A stretch of DNA of 64,000 bases, taken from positions 1-64,000 of the forward strand of contig JAEUIU010000046.1 of the NCBI GenBank assembly GCA_016795065.1, read 5' to 3'. Shown one piece after another: positions 52,870-60,990 of this stretch; position 1 is the first letter of the stretch; the number at the start of each line of letters is the position of its first letter. Both the position numbers and the translations under genes were made by a program. The DNA comes from Phycisphaerae bacterium. Lineage in GTDB: Bacteria; Planctomycetota; Phycisphaerae; Phycisphaerales; SM1A02. The notes under the pieces were generated by a model. That model worked only from the letters and a program-made list of their open reading frames with translations. It was not told the origin of the DNA and did not search any database.

Positions 52870-53885
52870 CTGCCTCCCACCGGCACGTAGCGGAACGTGC
52901 CTTCGCTCTCGCGGGCGATGCGGCGAAGGAGCCCTTGGCCCGCGTCGTTGGAGAACGCCACGGCGTGGATCACCACCCGCTTTTTGCCGTTGGCTCCGTT
53001 TCGGGCGCCGAGATAGTCGGGCACGTTGTCGGGAATCTCGCCGTCGGTCAGGAAGAAGATGACATCGGGCAACGGGTTGAGTCCGAGGGCCTTCTCAAAG
53101 GAGCCGCCTGGGTCGGTGCCGCCCATCGGGCCGGTGGTGTCAATCCACTTCTTCATGCGGACGACGTTGGAGGGCAAGGCCTTGAGATAGGTCTCCTGGA
53201 ACGGCGGCTCGAAACACTGGTCGGAGAAGAGGTACACGGCAAACGATGCGAAGTCGGGCAAGGCCGAGATCGATCGCTTCAACTCATCCATCGCGATGGC
53301 ATATCGCGAGCCGTTGGCCATCGAGCCGGAGATGTCGACGATGTAGACGAATCGGGAGCCTCGACCGCCGATGCCGAAGAAGCTCGCCCCGCCGCCGCCG
53401 CCACCGCCCGGCCCGAGTCCGCCGCCGCCGGCCCCACCCAATCCGGATTGTCCACCGCCTTGGGCGTCCAAGGCGCCGGTCGAGGACATGTCGATGCCGA
53501 CCGCGGGGGAACTTGCCTCGAGTTCGCTGGCCGACGCCGCTTGGGTTGCCGCCATGTCGGCGACCGAGAGATCCTCGGTCTCAAGCCCATCGGCAAGTTG
53601 CTCGTCATTGAGGACGCCCAACTCGAAGGTCATCGTGGGCGGTCCATCCGAGGCCGGCCCCGGCAGGTAGACCGAGGCGAGCCAGATGAGGATGAGGATG
53701 TGCACCGGAAGCGAGACGGCCAGCCCTAGGAGCGTTAGGTGCAGGCGACGCTGCTTGACGAGCCGCAGACGCTCCGAGTGCAACTCCTCGATGGTCGCGC
53801 GGAGGGCCTGAACCTCGGCGGGAGTGGCCGCGGAACGACGGGCGGCAGCCGAAAGGGTGTGTGTGGTGGGCGCCTGATCGGGCAC
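52866..53885 (-). CDS. Membrane-anchored VWA-domain protein, head of the Exb operon
   Basis: About 339 residues from the GTG at 53885. A cytoplasmic N-terminal coiled segment (LRATIEELHSERLRLVKQRR) is followed by a membrane helix (about 48-73), then a linker with a long Gly run (about 140-168), then a VWA domain. The MIDAS metal site is intact: DISGS (184-188), the threonine in GGTDP (T257) and TDGE (T280, D281). The start is uncertain: a longer frame continues to 54368, with an ATG at 54149, but this extension has no recognisable fold and faces the divergent pyrH promoter. It begins an eight-gene operon. Confidence 0.85.
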   Translation of the reverse strand: MPDQAPTTHTLSAAARRSAATPAEVQALRATIEELHSERLRLVKQRRLHLTLLGLAVSLPVHILILIWLASVYLPGPASDGPPTMTFELGVLNDEQLADGLETEDLSVADMAATQAASASELEASSPAVGIDMSSTGALDAQGGGQSGLGGAGGGGLGPGGGGGGGASFFGIGGRGSRFVYIVDISGSMANGSRYAIAMDELKRSISALPDFASFAVYLFSDQCFEPPFQETYLKALPSNVVRMKKWIDTTGPMGGTDPGGSFEKALGLNPLPDVIFFLTDGEIPDNVPDYLGARNGANGKKRVVIHAVAFSNDAGQGLLRRIARESEGTFRYVPVGGS

Positions 53886-54332
53886 AGGTTGTCTCGGAAC
53901 GGGAGCCGGGGCGGTCGCTGGGCGACGCGGAGTGCGGCAAGGGGTGATACCGCCCTCGCCGCGCTTGGGCTCGACACTTTCTACGGAAGGTTGCCGGGGA
54001 TCGTTGCTCGCACCCGCAGAGTTGGTGAGGAATCGACCGAACGGACCTCGTTGGATGACGAAAGGGGCAACCCGAACCCCAATCCAGACCCTAAGAAGGC
54101 GGACGCCGTCGATGGCTGGGGAGGTTCGTTGCCGGGGGTCGTTCCCCATCCCCCACGTCGAAGGACAGACCGATGCGTCCACAGATCCCGGTCGCTTGCC
54201 CCGCGTCCAGAGGTCGGTTCCAATCCGGAGGACCGGGTCCAGCCTGATTCCTTTCCCCGCCGTGCGATCCCTTTGCCCGCGTGACGTGGCTCGTTCCCCT
54301 CCCAGTCCACGAATCGCTCCCTGAACGCTCCT

Positions 54333-55091
54333 ATGTCCACCGCCATCGCTCCCGCCGCCTTGACCCAACCCACGTCGGAATCCCCTCGCCGCGTCGTCCT
54401 AAAGATCTCAGGTGAGTCCTTCGCCCAGCCGGGCCAATTGGGAATCGCACCGGAAGAACTCATGGTCATCGCCGGGGAGATCGTCGCGGCAACCGCCAGC
54501 GGAGCCCAAGTCGCCGTGGTCGTCGGCGGAGGCAACATCATCCGTGGGGCCCAGCTCGCCGCGAAGGGGAACATCAACCAGTCGACTGCCGACTACATGG
54601 GCATGCTCGGCACGGTCATCAACGGGCTCGCCCTCAAGGAAGCGCTGGAGATGCTCGGCCGCGAGGCCCGCGTCCTCTCGGCGATCAATCTCACCGCCGT
54701 CGCCGAGCCCTTCATCCGTGGCCGGGCGATTCGCCACCTCGAGAAGGGCCGAGTGGTCATCCTCGTCGCGGGCACCGGCAACCCCTTCTTCACCACCGAC
54801 ACCTGCGCGTCGCTCAGGGCAATCGAACTGAACGCGGATGTCCTCCTCAAGGCGACGAAGGTCGATGGCATCTACACCGCCGATCCCAAGAAGGACCCCA
54901 ACGCGAAACGCTACGACACGCTCACATTCGCCGAGGCGATCGAGCGCCAGCTCGGTGTGATGGACCTGACCGCGATGACGATGTGCATGGAGCGCAACCT
55001 ACCGATCTGCGTCTTCGACTTCAAGACGAAGGGCAACATCAAGCGCGTGGTGAGCGGGGAGCGGATCGGGACTTGGGTGAGTCGCGGCTAG
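54333..55091 (+). CDS. pyrH: Uridylate kinase
   Basis: A 252-residue amino-acid-kinase-fold enzyme that phosphorylates UMP to UDP. It has VVLKISGESFAQPG, VVVGGGNIIRGAQLA, MGMLGTVINGLALKEALE and TTDTCASLRAIELNADVLLKATKVDGIYTADP. The first about 15 residues form a Ser/Thr/Pro extension. The last residues (GTWVSRG) lie in the first unit of a 28-bp tandem repeat. In most bacteria pyrH is followed by frr; here an opposite-strand ExbB-ExbD-ExbD module and repeats intervene before frr at 57369. Confidence 0.95.
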   Translation: MSTAIAPAALTQPTSESPRRVVLKISGESFAQPGQLGIAPEELMVIAGEIVAATASGAQVAVVVGGGNIIRGAQLAAKGNINQSTADYMGMLGTVINGLALKEALEMLGREARVLSAINLTAVAEPFIRGRAIRHLEKGRVVILVAGTGNPFFTTDTCASLRAIELNADVLLKATKVDGIYTADPKKDPNAKRYDTLTFAEAIERQLGVMDLTAMTMCMERNLPICVFDFKTKGNIKRVVSGERIGTWVSRG

Positions 55092-55184
55092 CGCCGCGAT
55101 GGGGGTGAGTCGCGGCTAGCGCCACGATGGGGGTGAGTCGCGGCTAGCGCCGCGATGGGGGTGAGTCGCGGCCAACGCCGCGAT
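55077..55184. repeat. Four tandem copies of a 28-bp hairpin-forming repeat at the pyrH 3' end
   Basis: Units start at 55077, 55105, 55133 and 55161, exactly 28 bp apart. Each contains TCGCGGCTAGCGCCGCGA, which folds into a 7-bp stem with loop TAGC. Copies 2 and 4 carry 1-4 changes. The first unit encodes the last codons and stop of pyrH. The array has no spacers, so it is not CRISPR. It may act as a transcription or mRNA-stability element for pyrH. Confidence 0.9.
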
Positions 55185-55235
55185 CCGAAACGAACCGAAG
55201 CGCTGCGCCAGCCCTGCAGCGTCGCGACCTGCCGC

Positions 55236-55350
55236 TCTCCCCCGTCGCGCAGCGGCGGGGGAGATGTCAGCGCAGCTGACAGAGGGGGCCTCGCGCACCG
55301 AGCGTCCGCCGCCATGCCGCCCCCTCCGTCGGCTGCGCCGACACCTCGCT
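55236..55350. repeat. REP/BIME-like pair of inverted palindromic elements
   Basis: Two related hairpins in opposite orientation: 55265-55281 (TGTCAGC GCA GCTGACA) flanked by GGGGGAG and GAGGGGGC, and 55328-55342 (GTCGGC TGC GCCGAC) flanked by GCCCCCTCC. The reverse complement of the second unit matches the first over about 30 nt. A further hairpin CTCCCCCGTCGC/GCGGCGGGGGAG sits at about 55236-55263. The arrangement is that of REP doublets (BIMEs). It lies in the gap between pyrH and the convergent ExbD gene, where bidirectional termination would be useful. Confidence 0.75.
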
Positions 55351-55488
55351 CGCCTGAGCCCGTCGAAGGCCCCCGCTTCGCGGGAGAGGGCGATGCAGTC
55401 GATGGAGAGCTCACAAGAGGCAACGCCTAGGCACAGCGCCCCGCGTGGCTGCTGCCGGACCCCTAACAACTCGCGTGCCAGCAACGCC

Positions 55489-55911
55489 TCAACTGTCCGG
55501 CAGATATGTGATTCGCTCGAAGCCTGCGTCGTGGGCGATTTGCATGGCGCCGGCAACCATCTCGAAGGGGATGGTCGGCGACGATCGGATCACCACGCCG
55601 ACCTCCTTGGGGAGGCCGCGCAGGATGCCTAACAGTTCGTCACGGGCTCGGACCTCGGCACCGGCGATCCGGTACGCCGGCCCGATCACGTCGGCGGTCA
55701 CCGCCAACATGTGAGCTTTTGCCTGGGACTCCTCGCTCGGTGCGGTGCCGACGAGGGCCAGCGTCGCGGCGAGTTCGTTCTCCTCGTTGTCGATGTTGCC
55801 GGCGATGATGAAGTAGAAGAGAAGGAAGAGTACGACATCGATCAGGGCGATGAGCGGCAGGCGCAACTGCGTCGGATCGAGTCGAGTTCGGCGGCTGCGG
55901 CGGAGCTTCAT
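55489..55911 (-). CDS. ExbD/TolR-family protein, second module (type b)
   Basis: A 140-residue single-pass membrane protein. The helix region LPLIALIDVVLFLLFYFIIA retains the family Asp (LID). The periplasmic domain ends AMQIAHDAGFERITYLPDS, matching the type-b ExbD at 49900-50316. The start overlaps the stop of the type-a ExbD gene by 4 bp. It is convergent with pyrH across a REP-like region. Confidence 0.9.
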   Translation of the reverse strand: MKLRRSRRTRLDPTQLRLPLIALIDVVLFLLFYFIIAGNIDNEENELAATLALVGTAPSEESQAKAHMLAVTADVIGPAYRIAGAEVRARDELLGILRGLPKEVGVVIRSSPTIPFEMVAGAMQIAHDAGFERITYLPDS

Positions 55912-56345
55912 CGTCGAACTCCCGCAGGCGCTCCCTCGGCTGCCGTCACGACCTTCAGCCGTCGCACGCCAGCCTCGGCCAGGGCGCGCGTCACGCGATT
56001 GACCTCACCGACAGGGCACATCCGATCGGCCCGCAGGACCAGTTCCGAGCGTGCGGCGCGGGCCGACTCCGACCCCGAGGCGATGTGGGTGATGATCTCG
56101 TCCAGTCCGACCTCGCGGCCGTTGCTGGCAAGCGTCCCGTCGCGGCGCAGCTCCAGCGAGATCGACGCCGGCGCCGCCTCCGCCGCCTCCTGACCAACCT
56201 CGCGCGGCAGGTCCACCGTCGTCGGGATCGCATCACGAAACTGCGAGGTGAGCGTGAAGAAGACGATGAGCAACATGACCACGTCGATCATCGGCGTGAG
56301 ATCGAAGCTCGCCTCGGTCGGTCGTGTGCGCGTCGAACGGAGCAC
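55908..56345 (-). CDS. ExbD/TolR-family protein, second module (type a)
   Basis: A 145-residue protein. The TM helix FDLTPMIDVVMLLIVFFTLT carries the essential Asp, and the periplasmic core includes ISLELRRDGTLASNGREVGL and LVLRADRMCPVGEVNRVT. It resembles the 50318-50776 protein. Three bases separate it from the ExbB gene upstream, and it overlaps the type-b ExbD downstream, making a compact three-gene operon. Confidence 0.92.
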   Translation of the reverse strand: MLRSTRTRPTEASFDLTPMIDVVMLLIVFFTLTSQFRDAIPTTVDLPREVGQEAAEAAPASISLELRRDGTLASNGREVGLDEIITHIASGSESARAARSELVLRADRMCPVGEVNRVTRALAEAGVRRLKVVTAAEGAPAGVRR

Positions 56346-56348
56346 GCG

Positions 56349-57122
56349 TCAGGACCTCAACGCCGCCATCGGCTCCGCTGGCGATGGGCTTCCCCCAACC
56401 GGCGTCGCGACCCGCATCTGGGCGATCACGGCGAGACGCTCAACGTGTCCGCCGATCTCATCGACCATCTGGTCGATGCGCCGGCGGAAGATCGCAAACG
56501 CGATCGTGCAGGGAATTGCGACGACAAGGCCTTCGGCCGTATTCACCAGCGCCATCGACATGAAGGTGGCGAGTTCGTTCGAGCGCTGAGCGCCGCTCAG
56601 CGTGCCGATCGTTCGAAACGCGCCGATCATCCCAATGACCGTCCCTAACAGTCCGAGCATGGGTGCGACCGCGGCGATGATGCCGAGCCAATCGTTATGG
56701 CGATGAAGCCGATCGACCTCGGGCGGGGCCGAGGATTCGACCGCCGAACGGAACTCGCGCATGCCCAGCGGCGATGCGAGCGAGCGAGTCAGGGCCGCCC
56801 CGACGATCGAGGTCAAGAGCGACCCGGAGGGGTGGGTGATGCACACCTGATGGGCCGCCGCGAAACTGCCCTCGGCGAAGAGCCGCTCGAGTTGGGCGAG
56901 CACCGCGGCCGGGGCCTGGCGGATCCGGCGGATCTCCAGGGCGTTGAAGACCATGCTCGCGACGGCGAGAAACGAAAGCCCGATCAGGACGTAACTCAGG
57001 ACGCCGCCGTCCTGGATGTAGTCCCACAGGTGGACGTCGCTGGCGGCCGTCGAGGGGGCGGCCGCGGCCGCTACAGGGGTAGCGGAAAGGAGGACATCGA
57101 GCTGGAAGGCTGGAAGCGGCAT
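56349..57122 (-). CDS. ExbB/TolQ/MotA-family proton channel protein, second module
   Basis: A 257-residue protein from ATG 57122 (the open frame upstream to 57281 is not protein-like). Helices are about 36-60 (GVLSYVLIGLSFLAVASMVF), about 144-170 (GIIAAVAPMLGLLGTVIGMI) and about 185-212, the latter two with the TolQ/ExbB signature and AEGLVVAIPCTIAFA. The loop lacks the cysteine triplet of the first-module ExbB. TATTCT precedes the ATG by 10 nt. It is followed by two ExbD genes and is divergent from frr. Confidence 0.92.
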   Translation of the reverse strand: MPLPAFQLDVLLSATPVAAAAAPSTAASDVHLWDYIQDGGVLSYVLIGLSFLAVASMVFNALEIRRIRQAPAAVLAQLERLFAEGSFAAAHQVCITHPSGSLLTSIVGAALTRSLASPLGMREFRSAVESSAPPEVDRLHRHNDWLGIIAAVAPMLGLLGTVIGMIGAFRTIGTLSGAQRSNELATFMSMALVNTAEGLVVAIPCTIAFAIFRRRIDQMVDEIGGHVERLAVIAQMRVATPVGGSPSPAEPMAALRS

Positions 57123-57132
57123 GATCGGTGGG

Positions 57133-57138
57133 AGAATA
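57133..57138 (-). promoter_or_regulatory. Candidate -10 hexamer TATTCT for the second Exb module
   Basis: On the minus strand TATTCT is followed by 10 nt and the ATG at 57122. The intervening CCCACC gives no ribosome site. Confidence 0.42.
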
Positions 57139-57368
57139 CGTCTTCTGGAGTGCCTTTGCCGTTGGCGAGTCGATGCGGGCAAGGGCAACGGGCAATCGGT
57201 CACGTATGGCCTTACAATCGCACGCCCAAACCCGATCGGGACGCGGCTCCGCCCGTTCCGGTCGGGGTGACTGGGCACCACCTCATTTCGCCCGGTCCGC
57301 CCGTCCCTCGACCTGCTTCACGCCACGGTCGACGCGCGGCCGGACGACCCCCTACCGATCCCAACGCC

Positions 57369-57935
57369 ATGGATATCGACACCATCCTCCTCGAAGCCGA
57401 AGACCGCATGTCCAAGTCACTGGACTACCTCCAGCGCGAACTCCGCGGGATGCGCACCGGGCGGGCGAACACCGCCATGCTCGAGTACGTCAAGGTCGAC
57501 TACTACGGCAGCCAAACCGACCTGCGCGAGCTTGCCGCGATCGCGGTGACCGAGGCGACGCAGCTCCTGGTCAAGCCCTTTGATCCGGGCGCCAAGCACG
57601 AGATCGTGAAGGCGATCGAGACCGCCGGCCTCGGCCTCAACCCGCAGGTCGAAGGGTCGGCGATCCGCATCAACATCCCCGCTCCCTCTTCCGAACGGCG
57701 CAAGCAGTTGGTAAGCCAGGTGCGGAAGATGGCCGAAGAGGCCAAAGTCGCCATCCGCAACGAGCGGCGCGACGGCAACAAGCACATCGACGCCCTCAAG
57801 GCCGACAAGAAGAACCCGCTCTCCGACGATCAGGCCGACAAGTCGAAGGAAGAGATGGACGAATTGACGAAGAAGTACACCGCGTCGATCGACGAAGTCG
57901 CCAACAAGAAGATCGGTGAGATCGAACAGGTCTGA
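57369..57935 (+). CDS. frr: Ribosome recycling factor
   Basis: A 188-residue factor that splits the post-termination ribosome together with EF-G. The family pattern is clear: RELRGMRTGRANTAMLEYVKVDYYGS, LAAIAVTEATQLLVKPFDPG, AIRINIPAPSSERRKQL and the C-terminal helix with AIRNERRDGN. Length is typical. ATG 57369 matches the family start (MDIDTILLEAEDRM). The beta-helix gene follows after 46 bp. It is separated from pyrH by an opposite-strand Exb module. Confidence 0.96.
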   Translation: MDIDTILLEAEDRMSKSLDYLQRELRGMRTGRANTAMLEYVKVDYYGSQTDLRELAAIAVTEATQLLVKPFDPGAKHEIVKAIETAGLGLNPQVEGSAIRINIPAPSSERRKQLVSQVRKMAEEAKVAIRNERRDGNKHIDALKADKKNPLSDDQADKSKEEMDELTKKYTASIDEVANKKIGEIEQV

Positions 57936-57981
57936 CGCCGCTCGCATTCGCTCCGGCTCCCATTCCAACGGCTCGGTTTCC

Positions 57982-60405
57982 ATGCGCCACAACAGCTTCG
58001 CGACCCTCGCCGTCGCCTTCGGAAGCGTTTGCCTCGCCTCGCTCGCGGCGACCTCGCCAGCGGCACGTGACGACCAAGCGGCACCACCCGGCCCCCACAC
58101 GAGCAGCGGCCAGACGGGCACGGCCGCGCCGCCTGTCGATCCCTCGGCGGCCCTGCCGCTGGTGAACGTCGACCGAGACGACGTGGTGATCCGCGAAAGC
58201 TGCCGGGTGAGTTTCGGCGGCCGCCCGATCCGGGACGAGAATGGCAACGGCGTCCTCCAGATCGTCGGTTCGAACATCACCGTCGACTGCCTGACGACGA
58301 CGCTCTACGGCGCCGATCCCGCGGCCGCCCTGGACACGCTGAGTGGGACCGGCATCGTCGTCACCGGCACCAACGTCGTCCTCAAGAACGCCGTGGTGCG
58401 TGGCTTCCGCTGCGGCGTGCTTGCGACGGGCTCAACCGGCTCGACCTTCGAACGGCTCACGCTTTCGGACAACGTCGCCACGCGCCTCCTTTCCACGCCG
58501 CGCGGCGAGGACGGGGCCGACTGGCTCTGGCCGCACGAGAACGACTCCCGTGAGTGGGTGACACGTTACGGCGCCGGGCTCTGCATCGAGCGATCCAATG
58601 GAGTCACCGTTCGCGACGTGACCGTCCGGCGGACCCAGAACGGGATCATCCTTGATCGCGTGAACGAGAGCCGCATCTACGACTGCGACGCATCCTTCCT
58701 CAGCGGCTGGGGATTGGCGATGTGGCGTTCCTCCGGGAACGTCGTCTGCCGCAACGCCTTCGATTTCTGCATCCGCGGCTACGCCCACGGCTCGTACAAC
58801 CGAGGCCAGGATTCGGCGGGCATTCTCCTCTTCGAACAGTGCTCGAAGAACACGATCGCCCTCAACAGCATCACCCACGGCGGCGACGGCATCTTCGGCT
58901 TCGCCGGCAAGGAAGCCCTCGGCGAGCGGACCACGCCCGAGACGGCCGCTCCCGACTTCTGCAAGCAACGCGGCTGCAACGACAACATCATCGTCGGCAA
59001 CGATCTCTCCTTCGCCGCCGCCCACGGACTCGAACTGACCTTCTCCTTTGGGAACGTCATCGCCCAGAACACCTTCGACGGCAATGGCATCTGCGGGATC
59101 TGGGGCGGTTACTCGCAGTCGTCGCTCATCACCCAGAACGTCTTCACGGCCAATGGCGGCGGCGCCGGCGACGCGCCGGGCAAGGGCCTCGGCGAGGGCG
59201 GCGCGATCGACATCGAGCACAGCACGGCGAATCGCATCGACTCCAACATCTTCCGCAAGGAAGGCGTCGCGATCGAACTCTGGTGGGACGAGGACAAGGC
59301 CCTTTTGTCCGGACCATGGGCGAAGGCCAATGGAGCCGAGAGCCGCGACAACATCGTGATCCGCAACACGTTCGAGGAGTGTGGTACAGCACTCGCCCTG
59401 CGGGAAACCAAGGGCACACACTTCGCCGAGAATCTCGGCGAGGCGAAGGTTGTTCACGACGATGTCAGCGAACTGGCTCCAAGCGATGCCCTGCCCGAAG
59501 CGGCCGTCGTTCCGACCGTCGCCGAGCTGGCGGCGAAGCTCCCGGGCATCGCTACTCCGATTGGCGTGCATCGCAAGCTCGGCGGCCGCGAGGCCATTCG
59601 TATGACCGCGTGGGGGCCGTGGGACGGCAAGACACCACTCCTTGTTCTCGAGTCGGCCGACCCGGATCTTCACAACTGGCGGCTCTTCGGGGCAGAGAAG
59701 TTCAAGGGCTCCGAGGTCGCCGGCGGGGGATCGCTCCGGGTCCACACCAACCTGAGCACCTCGACCTTCGGCATCAACATGGATTTGCCAGGCAACGTCG
59801 CCCCCTACCTCTTCCGAGTCCGTTTCGACAAGACGGTTCTTTTCGGAGAAGGCTGCGTCTACCGGGCGGACTGGGCGGTCAGCTTCTTCCCGAGCACCGT
59901 TGACCCGCGCACCGATCTGGCCACTTGGCGCGAGGCCGCCACGAGCGAGAACTCGATCACGGTCGAAGCCCCCTCGGTCAACTTCAAGTTCGGTCATGAC
60001 GGCCCGACGTCGCTCAAGCTCGACAAGACCTCCAACGAGACGCTCGCCGAGGCGGCGAAGTCAGGGACGATCGGGAGCGATCACTTCGGCACCATCGCCA
60101 AGGCAAAGCTGGAATTCCCGCCGGGCACCTTTACGCTCCGGACCATCAGCGACGATGGCATCCGGGTGATGGTCGACGGCAAGACCGTGATCGAGGATTG
60201 GACCTGGCATGCTCCGCGCGAGTCGACCGGCACGATCACCTTCGCCGAACGGACCCAGGTCGAGATCGTGGTCGAGCACTTCGAGCTCGACGGATTCGCC
60301 CAGCTCCAGCTCTTCATCGAAGGAACGATCGAATCCAAGCGCCGAGCTCCCTTCGGGGCGGCGGCTCAGGAGCAGGAGTCGCGTCCCGACAAGGCGACGA
60401 AGTAG
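57982..60405 (+). CDS. Secreted right-handed beta-helix protein with C-terminal PA14 domain
   Basis: An 807-residue protein with a signal peptide (ending LAATSPAA). Residues about 85-500 form a parallel beta-helix of the pectate-lyase/NosD type, with the recurrent N-x-I/V-x-x-N pattern (NVVCRNAFDFC, NTIALNSITHGGDGIFGF, NIIVGNDLSFAAAHGLEL, NVIAQNTFDGNGICGIWGG). A beta-sandwich linker follows. Residues about 690-790 match a PA14 domain (GTFTLRTISDDGIRVMVDG, VIEDWTWH), which binds carbohydrates. It is likely an extracellular polysaccharide-active or -binding protein. The catalytic site cannot be read from the sequence. The ATG at 57982 is 46 bp after frr. Confidence 0.88.
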   Translation: MRHNSFATLAVAFGSVCLASLAATSPAARDDQAAPPGPHTSSGQTGTAAPPVDPSAALPLVNVDRDDVVIRESCRVSFGGRPIRDENGNGVLQIVGSNITVDCLTTTLYGADPAAALDTLSGTGIVVTGTNVVLKNAVVRGFRCGVLATGSTGSTFERLTLSDNVATRLLSTPRGEDGADWLWPHENDSREWVTRYGAGLCIERSNGVTVRDVTVRRTQNGIILDRVNESRIYDCDASFLSGWGLAMWRSSGNVVCRNAFDFCIRGYAHGSYNRGQDSAGILLFEQCSKNTIALNSITHGGDGIFGFAGKEALGERTTPETAAPDFCKQRGCNDNIIVGNDLSFAAAHGLELTFSFGNVIAQNTFDGNGICGIWGGYSQSSLITQNVFTANGGGAGDAPGKGLGEGGAIDIEHSTANRIDSNIFRKEGVAIELWWDEDKALLSGPWAKANGAESRDNIVIRNTFEECGTALALRETKGTHFAENLGEAKVVHDDVSELAPSDALPEAAVVPTVAELAAKLPGIATPIGVHRKLGGREAIRMTAWGPWDGKTPLLVLESADPDLHNWRLFGAEKFKGSEVAGGGSLRVHTNLSTSTFGINMDLPGNVAPYLFRVRFDKTVLFGEGCVYRADWAVSFFPSTVDPRTDLATWREAATSENSITVEAPSVNFKFGHDGPTSLKLDKTSNETLAEAAKSGTIGSDHFGTIAKAKLEFPPGTFTLRTISDDGIRVMVDGKTVIEDWTWHAPRESTGTITFAERTQVEIVVEHFELDGFAQLQLFIEGTIESKRRAPFGAAAQEQESRPDKATK

Positions 60406-60492
60406 CATTCCCAGTAGGTCGAAGCGAGCCTTCCTGACGCCCCGCCGTCGTCGCGATTTGACGCCCCCCCGCTTCCCCGCGACACTTTGGCA

Positions 60493-60990
60493 ATGCGTTG
60501 TCCGTACTGCGGCCAGGATCGCGATCGCGTGATCGACAGCCGCGGCGCCGAGGATGGGAGTGCCATCCGCCGTCGTCGCGAATGCGAGGCGTGCGGCAAG
60601 CGCTTCACGACCTACGAACGGGTCGAGCGGACGGAGCGACTCTTCGTCATCAAGCGTGACGGATCGCGTGTCCCCTTCGACAGCGAGCGGATCATGCGCG
60701 GCGTGCTCGCCGCGTGCGGCAAGCGGCCGATTCCGACCGAGACCAAGGAAGAGCTGGCGAAGTCGATCGAGGACGATCTCCACCGCGAGTTCGAACGCGA
60801 GGTCGAGAGCAAGGAGATCGGGCGACGTGTCGCCTCGCGCCTGCGCGAGCTCGATCCGATCGCCTACATCCGCTTCGCGAGCGAGCATTACGACTTCCGA
60901 ACGCTCGAGGACCTGGAACAGGAACTCGACGCCTTGCGCCAGCGACCGAAGAACCTGCCGAACCAAACGGACTTATTCCCGCGCGAGTGA
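60493..60990 (+). CDS. nrdR: Transcriptional repressor NrdR
   Basis: A 165-residue regulator of ribonucleotide reductase genes. An N-terminal zinc ribbon uses C3, C6, C31 and C34 (MRCPYCGQD and CEACGKRF); an ATP-cone domain (about 49-139: VIKRDGSRVPFDSERIMRGV) senses ATP/dATP. The C-terminal YIRFASEHYDFRTLEDLEQEL is typical. ATG 60493 fits the family; a TTG at 60487 is unlikely. No ribonucleotide reductase gene is in the window. An inverted-repeat element starts directly after its stop. Confidence 0.96.
   Translation: MRCPYCGQDRDRVIDSRGAEDGSAIRRRRECEACGKRFTTYERVERTERLFVIKRDGSRVPFDSERIMRGVLAACGKRPIPTETKEELAKSIEDDLHREFEREVESKEIGRRVASRLRELDPIAYIRFASEHYDFRTLEDLEQELDALRQRPKNLPNQTDLFPRE

Noticed and set aside
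53886..54368. 161-residue N-terminal extension of the VWA protein
   Set aside because: No recognisable fold, overlaps the divergent pyrH start if taken from 54368, and the membrane anchor is complete from the GTG at 53885; an ATG start at 54149 stays possible.
55077..55184. Possible CRISPR array
   Set aside because: The 28-bp units are directly contiguous with no spacers, and no cas genes are present.
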